This document shows positions 17,339 to 26,978 of a stretch of DNA of 34,431 nucleotides, piece by piece. The stretch spans positions 1 to 34,431 of the forward strand of contig CAUJIH010000077.1 of the NCBI GenBank assembly GCA_963205275.1, in the 5' to 3' direction. The first letter of the stretch is position 1; each line of letters begins with the position of its first letter. The notes beneath the pieces were generated by a model. It searched no databases and was not told where the DNA came from. It worked only from the letters and a program-made list of their open reading frames with translations. Position numbers and translations under genes: made by a program. The stretch is from Verrucomicrobiota bacterium. GTDB lineage: Bacteria; Verrucomicrobiota; Verrucomicrobiia; Verrucomicrobiales; DEV007.

Positions 17339-18373
17339 ATGCCTCCAACGCCCACTATGCTCGACGAAATCCAGGAAGACGATGTTGCCGCCATCGACCG
17401 TTTGCGCTCTCTCTATGCTGATCTGCGCACGGAGTTGGCGAAAGTGATCGTCGGTCAGGATACGGTGATCGAGCAATTGGTCATCTGCCTGATGGCTCGC
17501 GGTCACGCGCTCCTAATGGGTGTGCCGGGCCTAGCGAAGACGCTTCTGGTTTCGCGCTTATCGGAGACGATGTCGCTGAAATTCAGTCGTATCCAGTTCA
17601 CTCCGGATCTAATGCCGATGGACATCACCGGCACGGAAATTTTGCAGGAGGGGGAAAGCGGACGCCGTCAGTTTGAGTTCACTGAAGGGCCAGTCTTCGC
17701 GAACATCGTGTTGGCGGACGAGATCAATCGTGCTCCGTCGAAGACTCAGGCCGCCATGCTGGAGGCCATGCAGGAACACCGTGTGACGGTGGCGGGCCAC
17801 AGTCGGTCTCTGCCTCAGCCTTTCTTCGTCCTGGCGACGCAGAATCCTATCGAGCAGGAGGGTACCTATCCTCTACCGGAAGCCCAGTTGGACCGATTCA
17901 TGTTTCTGATCGGCGTCGATTATCCTTCGCGAGAAGAGGAGCTGGAAATCGCTCGGACGACGACGGCAGAACCGGCACCCATGCTGAATTCCTTATTGAA
18001 CGGAGATACTGTGCTGGAGTTCCAGAAGCTCGTGCGTCGCATTCCTGTCCCGAATCATTTGTATCAACTAGCGGTCGATCTGGTGAGACGCACGCGTCCG
18101 GAGAGCGAGGAGGCTCCGGACTGGATTAAGCCGCTGATCTCCTGGGGAGCTGGGCCTCGCGCCGTGCAGTATCTCATCTTGGGTGCCCGTGCTCGGGCTG
18201 CTCTACGAGGGAGCTACATGGTGCGACACGAGGATCTGGCAGCGATTGCTACCCCGGTGCTGAGGCATCGGATGGTGAAAACATTCACTGCAGAGTCAGA
18301 GGGAATCACCGCCCGCTCTATCATCGCCCGATTGTTAGAGGAGACGACGGAGTCGAGTAATCGCGAGGGTTAA
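17339..18373 (+). CDS. MoxR family AAA+ ATPase
   Basis: I take ATG 17339 as start (344 residues); ATG 17357 is also possible. The frame is open back to GTG 17225, but that part covers an inverted repeat and has no conserved sequence. Walker A GVPGLAKT is at 61-68, Walker B IVLADEINRAPSKTQAAMLEAMQE starts at 123, and the sensor segment is VLATQNPIEQEGTYPLPEAQLDRF. MoxR ATPases act as chaperones that mature or insert metal-dependent partner proteins, usually encoded next to DUF58 and vWA proteins, as here. The DUF58 gene starts 10 bp downstream, so this is the first gene of the cluster. Confidence 0.93.
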   Translation: MPPTPTMLDEIQEDDVAAIDRLRSLYADLRTELAKVIVGQDTVIEQLVICLMARGHALLMGVPGLAKTLLVSRLSETMSLKFSRIQFTPDLMPMDITGTEILQEGESGRRQFEFTEGPVFANIVLADEINRAPSKTQAAMLEAMQEHRVTVAGHSRSLPQPFFVLATQNPIEQEGTYPLPEAQLDRFMFLIGVDYPSREEELEIARTTTAEPAPMLNSLLNGDTVLEFQKLVRRIPVPNHLYQLAVDLVRRTRPESEEAPDWIKPLISWGAGPRAVQYLILGARARAALRGSYMVRHEDLAAIATPVLRHRMVKTFTAESEGITARSIIARLLEETTESSNREG

Positions 18374-18383
18374 AATCGGAGCG

Positions 18384-19298
18384 ATGAGCGAAAAGGTCTC
18401 GCATAGCTTTCTCGATCCGAGCGTGCTCGGCAAGCTCCTGTCGCTGGAGTTAAAAGCACGTCGTCCCATGCTGGGCAGTGTGGCAGGGCGGCATCGCAGT
18501 CCGATTCGGGGCTCGGCACTTGAGTTCGCCGAATACCGAAAATACGTACCGGGAGACGATGTTCGTCGCCTAGACTGGCGAACTTGGGGGCGGACGGATC
18601 GTCACTATGTAAAGGAGTCGGAGGCGGACACGAATCTGCGGCTTTGTTTTTTGTTGGATACGAGCGGTTCCATGGGCTATGGCGAACCGGGGGCAACACG
18701 GCTGGATTACGCTCGGCGACTGATCGCTACGCTGGCCTACTTGGCTGCGAAGCAGGGGGACGCGACAGGACTCTACTGCGGGCCGTCTGCTGTGAACGCA
18801 GAGACGCCTCCGCGACGAGGCGCTCGCCATCTAGGCTTGGTCATGCAGCGACTGGCGGAACTGGAGCCGCAGGGGAACGCTACCATTGCCCCGGCGATTC
18901 ACGAATTGGCCGAAAAGGTCTCGCCTCGGGCGATGACGGTGGTGGTTTCTGATCTACTGGAGCCGACGGAGCCACTGCGAGAGGCCTTTCAGCACCTGCA
19001 TTTCCGCAAGCACGACGTGGTGCTGTTTCACTTGATCGACCGACGAGAGGTAGATTTTCCTTTTGATCGACCGACGCAGTTTATAGATCTGGAGGGGCTA
19101 CCACCTCTCTTCGCCGATCCTTCTGTCGTTGGGCCGCGCTATCGTGAGGCAGTGGTACGCCATCTGCGAGAGATTACCGGAATAACCTCTCGTCTAGCGA
19201 TTGATTACCAACGCGTTTTTCTCGACGAACCCTATGACGAAGCTCTGGCGCGGTTTCTGCTGGGACGCTCTTCGAAGGGCTTGCCCACTGTGCGATGA
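18384..19298 (+). CDS. DUF58 domain protein with vWA-like fold
   Basis: This is a 304-residue soluble protein. The DUF58 hallmark RGSALEFAEYRKYVPGDDVRRLDWRTWGR (43-70) is followed by a metal-ion-dependent adhesion site, DTSGSM (92-97). No membrane segment is evident. In MoxR clusters this protein is the usual direct partner of the ATPase, but its biochemical job is not established. It sits 10 bp after moxR and overlaps the next gene by 4 bp (ATGA), so it is almost certainly co-translated. Confidence 0.92.
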   Translation: MSEKVSHSFLDPSVLGKLLSLELKARRPMLGSVAGRHRSPIRGSALEFAEYRKYVPGDDVRRLDWRTWGRTDRHYVKESEADTNLRLCFLLDTSGSMGYGEPGATRLDYARRLIATLAYLAAKQGDATGLYCGPSAVNAETPPRRGARHLGLVMQRLAELEPQGNATIAPAIHELAEKVSPRAMTVVVSDLLEPTEPLREAFQHLHFRKHDVVLFHLIDRREVDFPFDRPTQFIDLEGLPPLFADPSVVGPRYREAVVRHLREITGITSRLAIDYQRVFLDEPYDEALARFLLGRSSKGLPTVR

Positions 19299-21430
19299 GT
19301 TTTCTCAATCCCATCTTCCTGCTGGGGCTGCCCCTGATCTTGTTGCCGGTGATCATCCACTTAACGAACCGCCGTCATCACCACTCTGTGCCCTGGGCGG
19401 CGACGATGTTTCTGATCGAGGCGACTCGACAGGCGAAGGGGCTGGCCCATTTGCGACAGTTACTGATCCTGATTTTGCGCATCTGTGCTATCGCTGCCTT
19501 GCTGCTAGCGGCGGCGCGTCCGCTGGCTAGTGGCTGGATCGGACTGGCGGGGCGTCAGGCGGAGACTGTGATTCTGCTGCTGGATCGTTCAGCCAGCATG
19601 GAGCAGTTCGACCCCCAGACGGGGGAGTCCGAGCGCTCGACTGCTCTCTCTCGTCTGTCAGGCATGATCGCAGCGACGGGGCGGCGGAGTGAAGTGGTGC
19701 TGATCGATTCCGCCACGCTGACTCCCACTCTACTTCCGACGGGATTGGAGTTGAATGATTTACCGGAGACAGCTCCGACGGCTACGGATGCCGATATTCC
19801 CGCTCTGTTGCGGGCGGCAGTGGATTACGTGGATACCCACGGCACGGGACGGACAGATGTCTGGCTGGCCTCAGACTTGCAGGAAGGAGACTGGAAGCCC
19901 GACTCAGGTGAGTGGATGGCGCTGCGAACTGCGTTTTCGGAAAGGCCACTGCTGCGCCTGTTTCTGCTCGCCTTTGCCGATCCACCTCAGGATAATGCAG
20001 CGATTTCTCTCGGCACCGTGCGCCGAGTTCGTTCGAAGGAGGGGCCGAATCTGGCGGTAGATCTGAGAATCCGACGCTTTGGGGCGAAAGCAAGCTCGCT
20101 GGAGAGCAGGGAGAGCGCGCAGGGAACGAAGCTCCCCATCGAGATCAGTATCAATGGTACGCGCACGGTGGAAACTCTGTCCGTTGTGGGTGATGAATTG
20201 ACCTTACTGGGGCACCCTATCCCGCTGAGCCAAGGCACCGAGCGCGGCTGGGGACGCATCGATCTACCGGCAGACGAAAATCCTGCAGACAACACCGTCT
20301 TTTTCGTCTTCGATGATCCCGCCCTTCGAAAGACCGTCTTCGTGGGGGATGATGCGGAGACGGCTTCGGCGATACGCACCGTGGCCTCCGTTGCCAACGA
20401 GCCGGAAGTCCGCTATCAGGTGGTGACTTTCAACGCTGGGGAGACGGCGTTGATTCCTTGGAGGGAGGCGGCTTTGATCTTCTGGCAGGCTCCTCTGCCT
20501 GAATCCGATAGCCCAGATGGGCAACTGCTCCGGCAATACGTCGCATCAGGTCGCAGTCTGGTATTTCTTCCGCCCCTGGGAGATGGTGGAGCGGAATGGA
20601 TGGGCTTGAAATGGGGAGACTGGACGGGAGGCGAGGATCCGCGATCTGTTGAATGGTGGCGGACGGAGTCGGGCTTGCTCGCCCAAACTCGCAGCGGAGC
20701 GCCGTTGCCGGTCGGAGATCTGCGAGTCTTCCGGATGCGTGATTTCGAGACTCCCGGAATGCCTTTGTTAAAGGTCGCACCGAATCATGTTCTGATCGCA
20801 CAGGGGATCGCCGATGTGGCGCAACAAGACGAAACTCATGAGGACAGCGATCATCAGGTAGGTACCGCTTCGGGATTGATTACGATCTGGGGGACCTTGC
20901 CTCGACACGACGACTCCAATCTAGCTTCGGAAGGGATTGTCTTCTTCGCCATGACTCATCGAGCGCTAGAAGAGGGCGTCGCTGCCGTCGCTCCTGCGCG
21001 GATGATGGAGGCGAGTAGGGCAACTGCGAGCGAACTGATCGGAGCGAAGCCTCTCCACGCTCCCGAATCATCTGACTCTTCCGCTATCGCTGGCTTGAGC
21101 ATGGCTGGATTGAGCGCAGGAGCTTGGGAGCACGGATCGGAAAAGGATGGACTCCAGCGCATCGCCGTGAATCGTCCGGCTTCCGAAGACGATTCGCGGA
21201 TTCTGTCGGATGAAAAACTCACTTCGCTCATGGCAGGCATGCAGTTCCGTAGAATCGACGACTCTGTGGGGCGTGATCGATCTCTGAGCTCGGAGATCTG
21301 GCGTGCCTTTTTGGTAGTGATGGCTTTGGCCCTAGCTGTGGAGGCGGTTCTGAGCCTTCCACCTGCCCCGAAGAAAGACGCTCGGAACGCCCGTGAATCG
21401 CGATTGAACCCTGTCTCTTCCGGAACCTGA
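19295..21430 (+). CDS. BatA-like N-terminal membrane domain plus vWA protein
   Basis: This 711-residue protein opens with the BatA-type N-terminus (MSFLNPIFLLGLPLILLPVIIHLTNRRHHHSVPWAATMFL). Two helices lie at about 4-22 and 54-74, followed by a vWA domain whose metal site reads LLLDRSASME (94-103, DxSxS). A long beta-rich region follows, and a C-terminal helix lies near residue 680-695 (AFLVVMALALAVEAVL). The layout implies anchoring at both ends with the middle outside the cytoplasm. It overlaps the DUF58 stop codon. It is far longer than classical BatA (about 330 residues) and resembles the extended forms in Planctomycetes and Verrucomicrobia. Confidence 0.88.
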   Translation: MSFLNPIFLLGLPLILLPVIIHLTNRRHHHSVPWAATMFLIEATRQAKGLAHLRQLLILILRICAIAALLLAAARPLASGWIGLAGRQAETVILLLDRSASMEQFDPQTGESERSTALSRLSGMIAATGRRSEVVLIDSATLTPTLLPTGLELNDLPETAPTATDADIPALLRAAVDYVDTHGTGRTDVWLASDLQEGDWKPDSGEWMALRTAFSERPLLRLFLLAFADPPQDNAAISLGTVRRVRSKEGPNLAVDLRIRRFGAKASSLESRESAQGTKLPIEISINGTRTVETLSVVGDELTLLGHPIPLSQGTERGWGRIDLPADENPADNTVFFVFDDPALRKTVFVGDDAETASAIRTVASVANEPEVRYQVVTFNAGETALIPWREAALIFWQAPLPESDSPDGQLLRQYVASGRSLVFLPPLGDGGAEWMGLKWGDWTGGEDPRSVEWWRTESGLLAQTRSGAPLPVGDLRVFRMRDFETPGMPLLKVAPNHVLIAQGIADVAQQDETHEDSDHQVGTASGLITIWGTLPRHDDSNLASEGIVFFAMTHRALEEGVAAVAPARMMEASRATASELIGAKPLHAPESSDSSAIAGLSMAGLSAGAWEHGSEKDGLQRIAVNRPASEDDSRILSDEKLTSLMAGMQFRRIDDSVGRDRSLSSEIWRAFLVVMALALAVEAVLSLPPAPKKDARNARESRLNPVSSGT

Positions 21431-21473
21431 CCCTGTACCATCGCGTGCCTGTATCCCCTCCGATGATCCGATT

Positions 21474-23669
21474 TTGAATCCTGTTTCTCACAGCACCCTG
21501 ACCTTCTCCTGGACGCCGACGACTCTGCTCTTCGGATTGGTGCTGCTGGTGTTCGTCGCCGTGTTTTCTTTCCTGATCTGGCAGCGCAGTGGGCGCACTG
21601 TCCCCGCTGCGGTGGCGGAAATTCTACGCCTGCTGATCATCGGCATCGTCGTATTGACGCTGAATCAGCCGGAATGGCGTGAGACGCATCTGCCGGATTA
21701 CAAGCCGACAGTGCTCATACTGCACGACGACTCTGGAAGTATGGCCACGGAGGATGTCGCTCCACAAGCGGATGACAAGACGCCACGTTCTCGCTCTCAG
21801 GCGGCGAAGCCACTCATCAATCCGGCGCTCTGGTCCTCGCTGGATGATGCGTATTCGGTTTCTATCGAGAGCTTTTCCACTCCGACTGAGGACGGGACGG
21901 ATATCGCTGCAGCACTGACAGCACCTCTGGAGACCCAATCTCACTTGGCCGCAGTGGTGTTGATCTCCGACGGGGATTGGAATCGAGGCGAGGCTCCCGT
22001 CGATGTCGCCCGACGCTATCGAGCCTCACGAGTACCGATTTTCACCCTTCCTCTGGGCAGTGAGACTCATCTGCCCGATCTCGCTTTGACCGCCTTTTCT
22101 CCACCTACGTTCGCACTGGTCGGGAAATCGGTGGCCTTGCCCTACACGTTGGAAAGTCAGCTCCCGCAGGATCAGGAGACGATACTGGAACTACGGTCTG
22201 GAGATCAGAAGCTCCTGGGACAAGGAGTCAAAATCACCGCGATGGGGCGTGTCGAGGGCACACTGCTCTGGATGCCGCAAGCGGAGGGAGACCTTCCGCT
22301 CACTCTGACGGCTCATCCCGTTCCAGAAGAGCGCGATCAGGCGAATAATACCCTCGGTGCCCGTATTTCGATCCGAAAAGAAGCCCTAAAAGTGCTCGTG
22401 ATCGAGTCCTACCCTCGCTGGGAATATCGCTACCTGCGGAATGCGCTGGAGCGCGATCCTGGTGTCGAGGTACATTGCTTGCTCTTCCATCCCGATGGCA
22501 GCGGTCCTGGACGCGGTCCTGGCTATCTCGACGCCTTCCCGCCTGCAGATGAGCTGGCCAGCTACGATGTCGTGTTCCTCGGTGATGTCGGTATCGAAAA
22601 TCGCCAACTGACGAATGATCAAGCGACTCGTCTGAAGGGTGTCGTTTCCTCTCAGGCTACAGGACTAGTCTTTCTCCCCGGTTTTCGTGGATACGAGAAT
22701 TCGCTGCTGGACAGTGATCTGAAGGATCTTTTTCCCGTGACACTCGACACTGCACAACCCCGTGGCTGGGGGGCACGCTCGCCCTCTCGCTTGGACCTGA
22801 CAGAACTCGGCACCAAGAGCTTGCTCACTCGGCTAGAAGATGGAGATGCGGAGAACTCTCGTGTCTGGGCGACTCTGCCGGGATTTCACTGGCACAGCAG
22901 CGTACTCCGGTCCAATGCTGGCTCTGAAGTGCTCGCTACGCACAGCACAGAGTCGAACCGCTACGGACGCATTCCTCTGATCGTCACGAAAACCTACGGA
23001 GCAGGGAAAATTCTCTTCATGGGTACCGACGGGGCCTGGCGCTGGCGCCGAGGAGTGGAGGATAAGTATCACTATCGCTTCTGGGGACAAGTCGTCCGCT
23101 GGATGGCTTACCAACGGAATATGGCCAGCGGCTCGCTGATGCGTCTATTTTACTCACCTGATCGCCCGCGAGTCGGCGATACGCTCTCGCTCAACGCGAA
23201 TGCGATGAGTATCGGGGGCGAACCACTCCAGACCGGGCGCGTTTCCATCCGCATTCTCACCCCTTCGGGACGTGTGGACACCGTTCAGTTGCGACCAGCG
23301 GGGGAGGGGCAATGGGGGCTTTTTTCCGCTACTTTCTCACCGACTGAACCCGGCGATCACAAGCTAACGCTTAGTTGTGTGGAAAACGGAGAGACGCTAG
23401 ATGCCGTCGTATCCGTGCAGGGCATGCCCCGCGAACAAGTAGGGAAGCCAGCCCGTCCCGAGGTGTTGGCCGAACTCGCTCGCATCAGCCGAGGTGAGCA
23501 GTTGACCACCCTCGATCCGTCGGCCCTGCTCGATCATATTCAGAAGCTGCCTCCACCCGCAGTGATCGAAACCCGTCTTCGCCTCTGGGCACATCCGGCC
23601 TGGATCGGTGTCGTCGTGCTTCTTCTCACCGCCTTCTGGATTGTGAGAAAGAGGGCGGGGGCCGTGTGA
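21474..23669 (+). CDS. membrane vWA protein with glutamine-amidotransferase-like domain
   Basis: This 731-residue protein probably starts at TTG 21474; the nearest upstream ATG is out of frame, and the next internal ATG would remove both N-terminal helices. Helices lie at about 17-36 and 47-64. A vWA metal site follows, HDDSGSM (84-90, D85-x-S87-x-S89). From about residue 302, VLVIESYPRWEYRYLRNALERDPGVEV and YDVVFLGDVG resemble the class I amidotransferase-like/DUF1355 fold. I see no obvious catalytic cysteine. A further beta-sandwich region and a C-terminal helix (about 705-724) end in a basic tail. It closes the MoxR cluster, 43 bp after the BatA-like gene. Confidence 0.85.
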   Translation: MNPVSHSTLTFSWTPTTLLFGLVLLVFVAVFSFLIWQRSGRTVPAAVAEILRLLIIGIVVLTLNQPEWRETHLPDYKPTVLILHDDSGSMATEDVAPQADDKTPRSRSQAAKPLINPALWSSLDDAYSVSIESFSTPTEDGTDIAAALTAPLETQSHLAAVVLISDGDWNRGEAPVDVARRYRASRVPIFTLPLGSETHLPDLALTAFSPPTFALVGKSVALPYTLESQLPQDQETILELRSGDQKLLGQGVKITAMGRVEGTLLWMPQAEGDLPLTLTAHPVPEERDQANNTLGARISIRKEALKVLVIESYPRWEYRYLRNALERDPGVEVHCLLFHPDGSGPGRGPGYLDAFPPADELASYDVVFLGDVGIENRQLTNDQATRLKGVVSSQATGLVFLPGFRGYENSLLDSDLKDLFPVTLDTAQPRGWGARSPSRLDLTELGTKSLLTRLEDGDAENSRVWATLPGFHWHSSVLRSNAGSEVLATHSTESNRYGRIPLIVTKTYGAGKILFMGTDGAWRWRRGVEDKYHYRFWGQVVRWMAYQRNMASGSLMRLFYSPDRPRVGDTLSLNANAMSIGGEPLQTGRVSIRILTPSGRVDTVQLRPAGEGQWGLFSATFSPTEPGDHKLTLSCVENGETLDAVVSVQGMPREQVGKPARPEVLAELARISRGEQLTTLDPSALLDHIQKLPPPAVIETRLRLWAHPAWIGVVVLLLTAFWIVRKRAGAV

Positions 23670-23755
23670 GTGCTGTCGTGGTGGGATTGGACTATCTGAT
23701 CGAGAGTCGCAATTTTCTCATTTTTAGATTTCGCTTAGTCTTCTGAATACTGGTC

Positions 23756-23800
23756 TGCCACGAATCCTCATCTCTTTTCTGAGAGACGAGAATCGTGGCA
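23756..23800. terminator. long hairpin between convergent genes
   Basis: An imperfect stem of about 20 bp has the outer part TGCCACGA paired with TCGTGGCA and the inner part TCTCT paired with AGAGA, with one bulge and two mismatches. It closes on a 6-nt loop. It sits between the stop of the vWA gene (+) and the stop of nrdJ (-). Neither side has a T-tract, so a bidirectional, non-classical terminator is inferred from position and structure. Confidence 0.5.
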
Positions 23801-23838
23801 GGAGTAACCGAGAGAAGAGTCAGAAGAAGGGTGCGGGA

Positions 23839-26800
23839 TCAACTACAGCCCTGGCTGGTGCCGCACTGAGTGCAGACGCCGCAGGTGCCGGAGCGAACGA
23901 CCTTATAGGAGCCGCAGTTCGAACACGGCGTCTCCATGAAGGTATTCCCGATGGCGATGTTCACTCTGTTCGTCGTCTGTATCCGCTCTATGGCAGGATC
24001 AGCATCTGGACTAAGATCGCGCACAGAGCGATTGATGGCCATTTTCTCCATTTCCTTAATCTCGGGCATGTCGAGTTCCATCTGTCCACCTCCGTCCGGT
24101 CCAGTAGCCTCGCGATAGCCGGGGATGAATTCACAGCCGAGCCAGCGGAAGACATAGTCTGAGATGGAGAAGGCGGTGCGAATGTCGGGATTCCGGGTGA
24201 ATCCACTGGGCTCGAAGCGCTGATAGGCGAACTTCTTCACCAATTGCTCAAGCGGCACTCCGTATTGCAAGGTCATGGAGGTGAGAGTCGCGATGGTATC
24301 CATCAGACCACCGAGAGTGCTGCCCTCCTTCGACATCTGGACGAAGATTTCTCCAGGCTGGCCGTTTTCATACAAGCCAACAGTAAGATACCCCTTATGA
24401 CCGGCGATCTCGAACTTGTGCGTGATCGAGCGGCGAGTTTCGGGAAGTCGCCGACGATCCGGTTGTGCATTCTTCTTTAGAATCTCGTTTTCAGCCATTA
24501 GCTCCGCGATACGCTGACCGAGGATGTCGCTCGCCTCTAGCGTGCTGGTTTCACTCGTTGCCTTGGTATTGAGCGGAGCGGAGCGCTTGGATCCGTCGCG
24601 GTAGATTGCTACGGCTTTCAATCCGAGTTGCCAGGCCTCGATGTAGGTCTGCATGATCTCTTCGACGGTGGCGCTCTCGGGCATGTTCACTGTCTTGGAA
24701 ATGGCCCCGGACAGGAAGGGCTGAGCAGCAGCCATCATCCGAATGTGGCTGCGATAGCCGAGGCTACGAGTTCCCAGATGAGGCTTGAAGGCGCAGTCGA
24801 ACACAGGCAGATGCTCCGCCTTCAGTCCGCTGCGGACCTGATCGCCGGTCTCAGGATCGGTAACATCCTCGATGGTGTCGTATTTTTCGATGTGTGCGAG
24901 GATGCTGCTGATTTGATGTTCGGTGTATCCGAGGCACTGAAGAGCGGAGGACACGGTGCCATTGACGATCTTCAGCATCCCGCCACCAGCGAGGAGTTTG
25001 TATTTCACCAGTGCAATATCTGGCTCGATCCCCGTCGTGTCGCAGTCCATGAGGAAACCGATCGTTCCCGTGGGTGCTAGAACGGTGACCTGAGCATTCC
25101 GATAGCCATAGCGGCGTCCGAGACTTAGGGCATCATCCCACGACTTCTCGGCTGCCTGAATGATAGGCTTGCAGTTCCCGTCACCAGTGAGTTTGTACGC
25201 GTAAGAGCGATGTCGCTCGATCACTTCGAGCATCGAATTCACGTTGGAAGCCTCCGGCGGATTCGTCACGGTGCCGTAACGGGCGTCGTGATAGCCGGGG
25301 AAGGGGGATTTCATCGCAGCGATTTCCGCGCTGACTTTGTAAGCAGTCCCCGTCATCAGAGCGGTGATGGCTCCTGCATAATCACGCCCTTCCTTTGAGT
25401 CATACCCATAGCCCATGCTCATCACGAGAGCACCGAGGTTCGCATATCCGAGTCCGAGGGTGCGAAATACGTGGGAGTTCTCTGCGATGGGCTTGGTGGG
25501 ATAGCTGGCGCGATCCACTAGAATTTCTTGAGCGGTGATGAGAATCCGAACCGCATGACGGAAGCGATCAACGTCGAAAGATCCGTCTGCTTTTTGAAAT
25601 TTGAGCAGATTCAAAGAAGCCAGATTGCAGGCCGTATCGTCGAGGAATAGATACTCTGAGCAGGGATTGGTGGAGTTCTGACGACCGCTACCTTTACACG
25701 TGTGCCAGGTGTGGATGGTGGAATCGAACTGCATTCCGGGATCGCCACAGACCCAAGTGCCTTCTGAGATCTTCCGCAAGAGTTCGCGGGCATTCTTTTT
25801 CTCGCAGGGATGGCCATCCACGACGCGAAGCGTCCACCAGTCGCCGCCATTCACAGCGGCCTCCATGAATTGATTGTCAGCACGGACGGAGAGGTTCTCA
25901 TTCTGGAACATCACGGAGCCGTAGGCATCACCGTTGAAGGAGCCGTCATAGCCCTGCTCGATCAGCGCCCAAGCTTTCTTCTCTTCGATGGTCTTCGCTT
26001 CGATGAATTCTTCGATGTCTGGATGCCACGCTTTGAGAGTGTTCATCTTGGCCGCACGTCGGGTTTTACCACCCGATTTCACTGCATTGGCCACCTGATC
26101 GTAAATGCGCAGGAAGGAAAGGGGGCCAGAAGGACGCCCGCCACCAGTCAGCTTCTCGCGAGTCGAACGCAGAGTCGAAAGGTCCGATCCGGTGCCAGAT
26201 CCGAATTTGAAGAGCATCGCCTCGGCACTAGCTAGGCGCATGATGTCCTCCATATTATCCTCCACTCCTTGAATGAAGCAGGCACTGGCTTGTGGATAGA
26301 CATACTGACTGGGGGCACGCTGCGCTGCTCCGGCGTCTTCTTCCCAGTGCCAACCGCCTTCTCCTTTGTTCTCGGCGACGCGGTATACCTGATAGAGTCC
26401 TACATTAAACCAGACGGGAGAATTGAATGCGGCATGCTGGTGAAGGCAGAGCCAAGAGAGATCGCGATAGAAGTTCTCCCCATCTGCTGGGCTGTTAAAA
26501 TAGCCGTCGGCGACTCCCCAATCCGCGATCGTGCGAGTCACACGGTGAATCAATTGACGCACGGATCGCTCGCGACCTCCGTTCGTAGGGTCGTTTCCCA
26601 GATCCGCATCTCCGAAGAAATATTTGGATACCGCGATTTTTGTTGCGAGCTGGCTCCAGCTCTTCGGAACCTCTACGTTTTCCTGACGAAAGAGCACTTG
26701 TCCACCGTCACCGGCAATCTCCGCCGTGCGAAAGTCCCAATCGATCTGTTCGAAGGGATCGACTTCAGGCGTAGCGAACTGTGGTTCAAAGACGAGGCCT

Positions 26801-26871
26801 TCCGTGTCGAAGGATTGGTCGGTAGGGACTGAAGAAGTGGCTGATTCGGATTCAGCAACGGTGATATTCAT
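23839..26871 (-). CDS. nrdJ: adenosylcobalamin-dependent (class II) ribonucleoside-diphosphate reductase
   Basis: From ATG 26871 the protein has 1010 residues. The frame is open to 27048, but that extension would run through two NrdR operator sites and adds no conserved sequence. C198 (SACF) and C415 (TACNLASLNL) are the expected redox cysteine pair. NPCSE (402-406, C404) is the thiyl-radical site. LAPTGTIGFLMDCDTTGIEPD is characteristic. A TSCPD-type domain (about 860-960, KFEIAGHKGYLTVGLYENG) and a C-terminal cysteine-rich tail (CSNCG...CGVCTQCGTSQGC) match the long vitamin B12-dependent NrdJ form. It converts ribonucleotides to deoxyribonucleotides without needing oxygen. Transcription is probably repressed by NrdR. 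No second reductase or nrdR gene is in the window. Confidence 0.96.
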   Translation of the reverse strand: MNITVAESESATSSVPTDQSFDTEGLVFEPQFATPEVDPFEQIDWDFRTAEIAGDGGQVLFRQENVEVPKSWSQLATKIAVSKYFFGDADLGNDPTNGGRERSVRQLIHRVTRTIADWGVADGYFNSPADGENFYRDLSWLCLHQHAAFNSPVWFNVGLYQVYRVAENKGEGGWHWEEDAGAAQRAPSQYVYPQASACFIQGVEDNMEDIMRLASAEAMLFKFGSGTGSDLSTLRSTREKLTGGGRPSGPLSFLRIYDQVANAVKSGGKTRRAAKMNTLKAWHPDIEEFIEAKTIEEKKAWALIEQGYDGSFNGDAYGSVMFQNENLSVRADNQFMEAAVNGGDWWTLRVVDGHPCEKKNARELLRKISEGTWVCGDPGMQFDSTIHTWHTCKGSGRQNSTNPCSEYLFLDDTACNLASLNLLKFQKADGSFDVDRFRHAVRILITAQEILVDRASYPTKPIAENSHVFRTLGLGYANLGALVMSMGYGYDSKEGRDYAGAITALMTGTAYKVSAEIAAMKSPFPGYHDARYGTVTNPPEASNVNSMLEVIERHRSYAYKLTGDGNCKPIIQAAEKSWDDALSLGRRYGYRNAQVTVLAPTGTIGFLMDCDTTGIEPDIALVKYKLLAGGGMLKIVNGTVSSALQCLGYTEHQISSILAHIEKYDTIEDVTDPETGDQVRSGLKAEHLPVFDCAFKPHLGTRSLGYRSHIRMMAAAQPFLSGAISKTVNMPESATVEEIMQTYIEAWQLGLKAVAIYRDGSKRSAPLNTKATSETSTLEASDILGQRIAELMAENEILKKNAQPDRRRLPETRRSITHKFEIAGHKGYLTVGLYENGQPGEIFVQMSKEGSTLGGLMDTIATLTSMTLQYGVPLEQLVKKFAYQRFEPSGFTRNPDIRTAFSISDYVFRWLGCEFIPGYREATGPDGGGQMELDMPEIKEMEKMAINRSVRDLSPDADPAIERIQTTNRVNIAIGNTFMETPCSNCGSYKVVRSGTCGVCTQCGTSQGCS

Positions 26872-26947
26872 GAAGCGGTGGCGGTTTGAAGGTTGGGTGT
26901 TATGGGACTTTGCAAGGGTTTGGCGATTGTAAAACGAGATGCAATTT

Positions 26948-26963
26948 CTACTAAATGTGGTAG
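26948..26963 (-). promoter_or_regulatory. NrdR box, proximal (degenerate)
   Basis: CTACTAAATGTGGTAG keeps most core positions of the NrdR consensus (acaCwAtATaTwGtgt): C4, W5, A6, A8, T9, T11 and G13. Its centre is 31 bp from that of the perfect box at 26979-26994, the three-helical-turn phasing typical of paired NrdR sites. It lies 77 bp upstream of the nrdJ ATG. Confidence 0.8.
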
Positions 26964-26978
26964 AGTCAATGAATGTGA

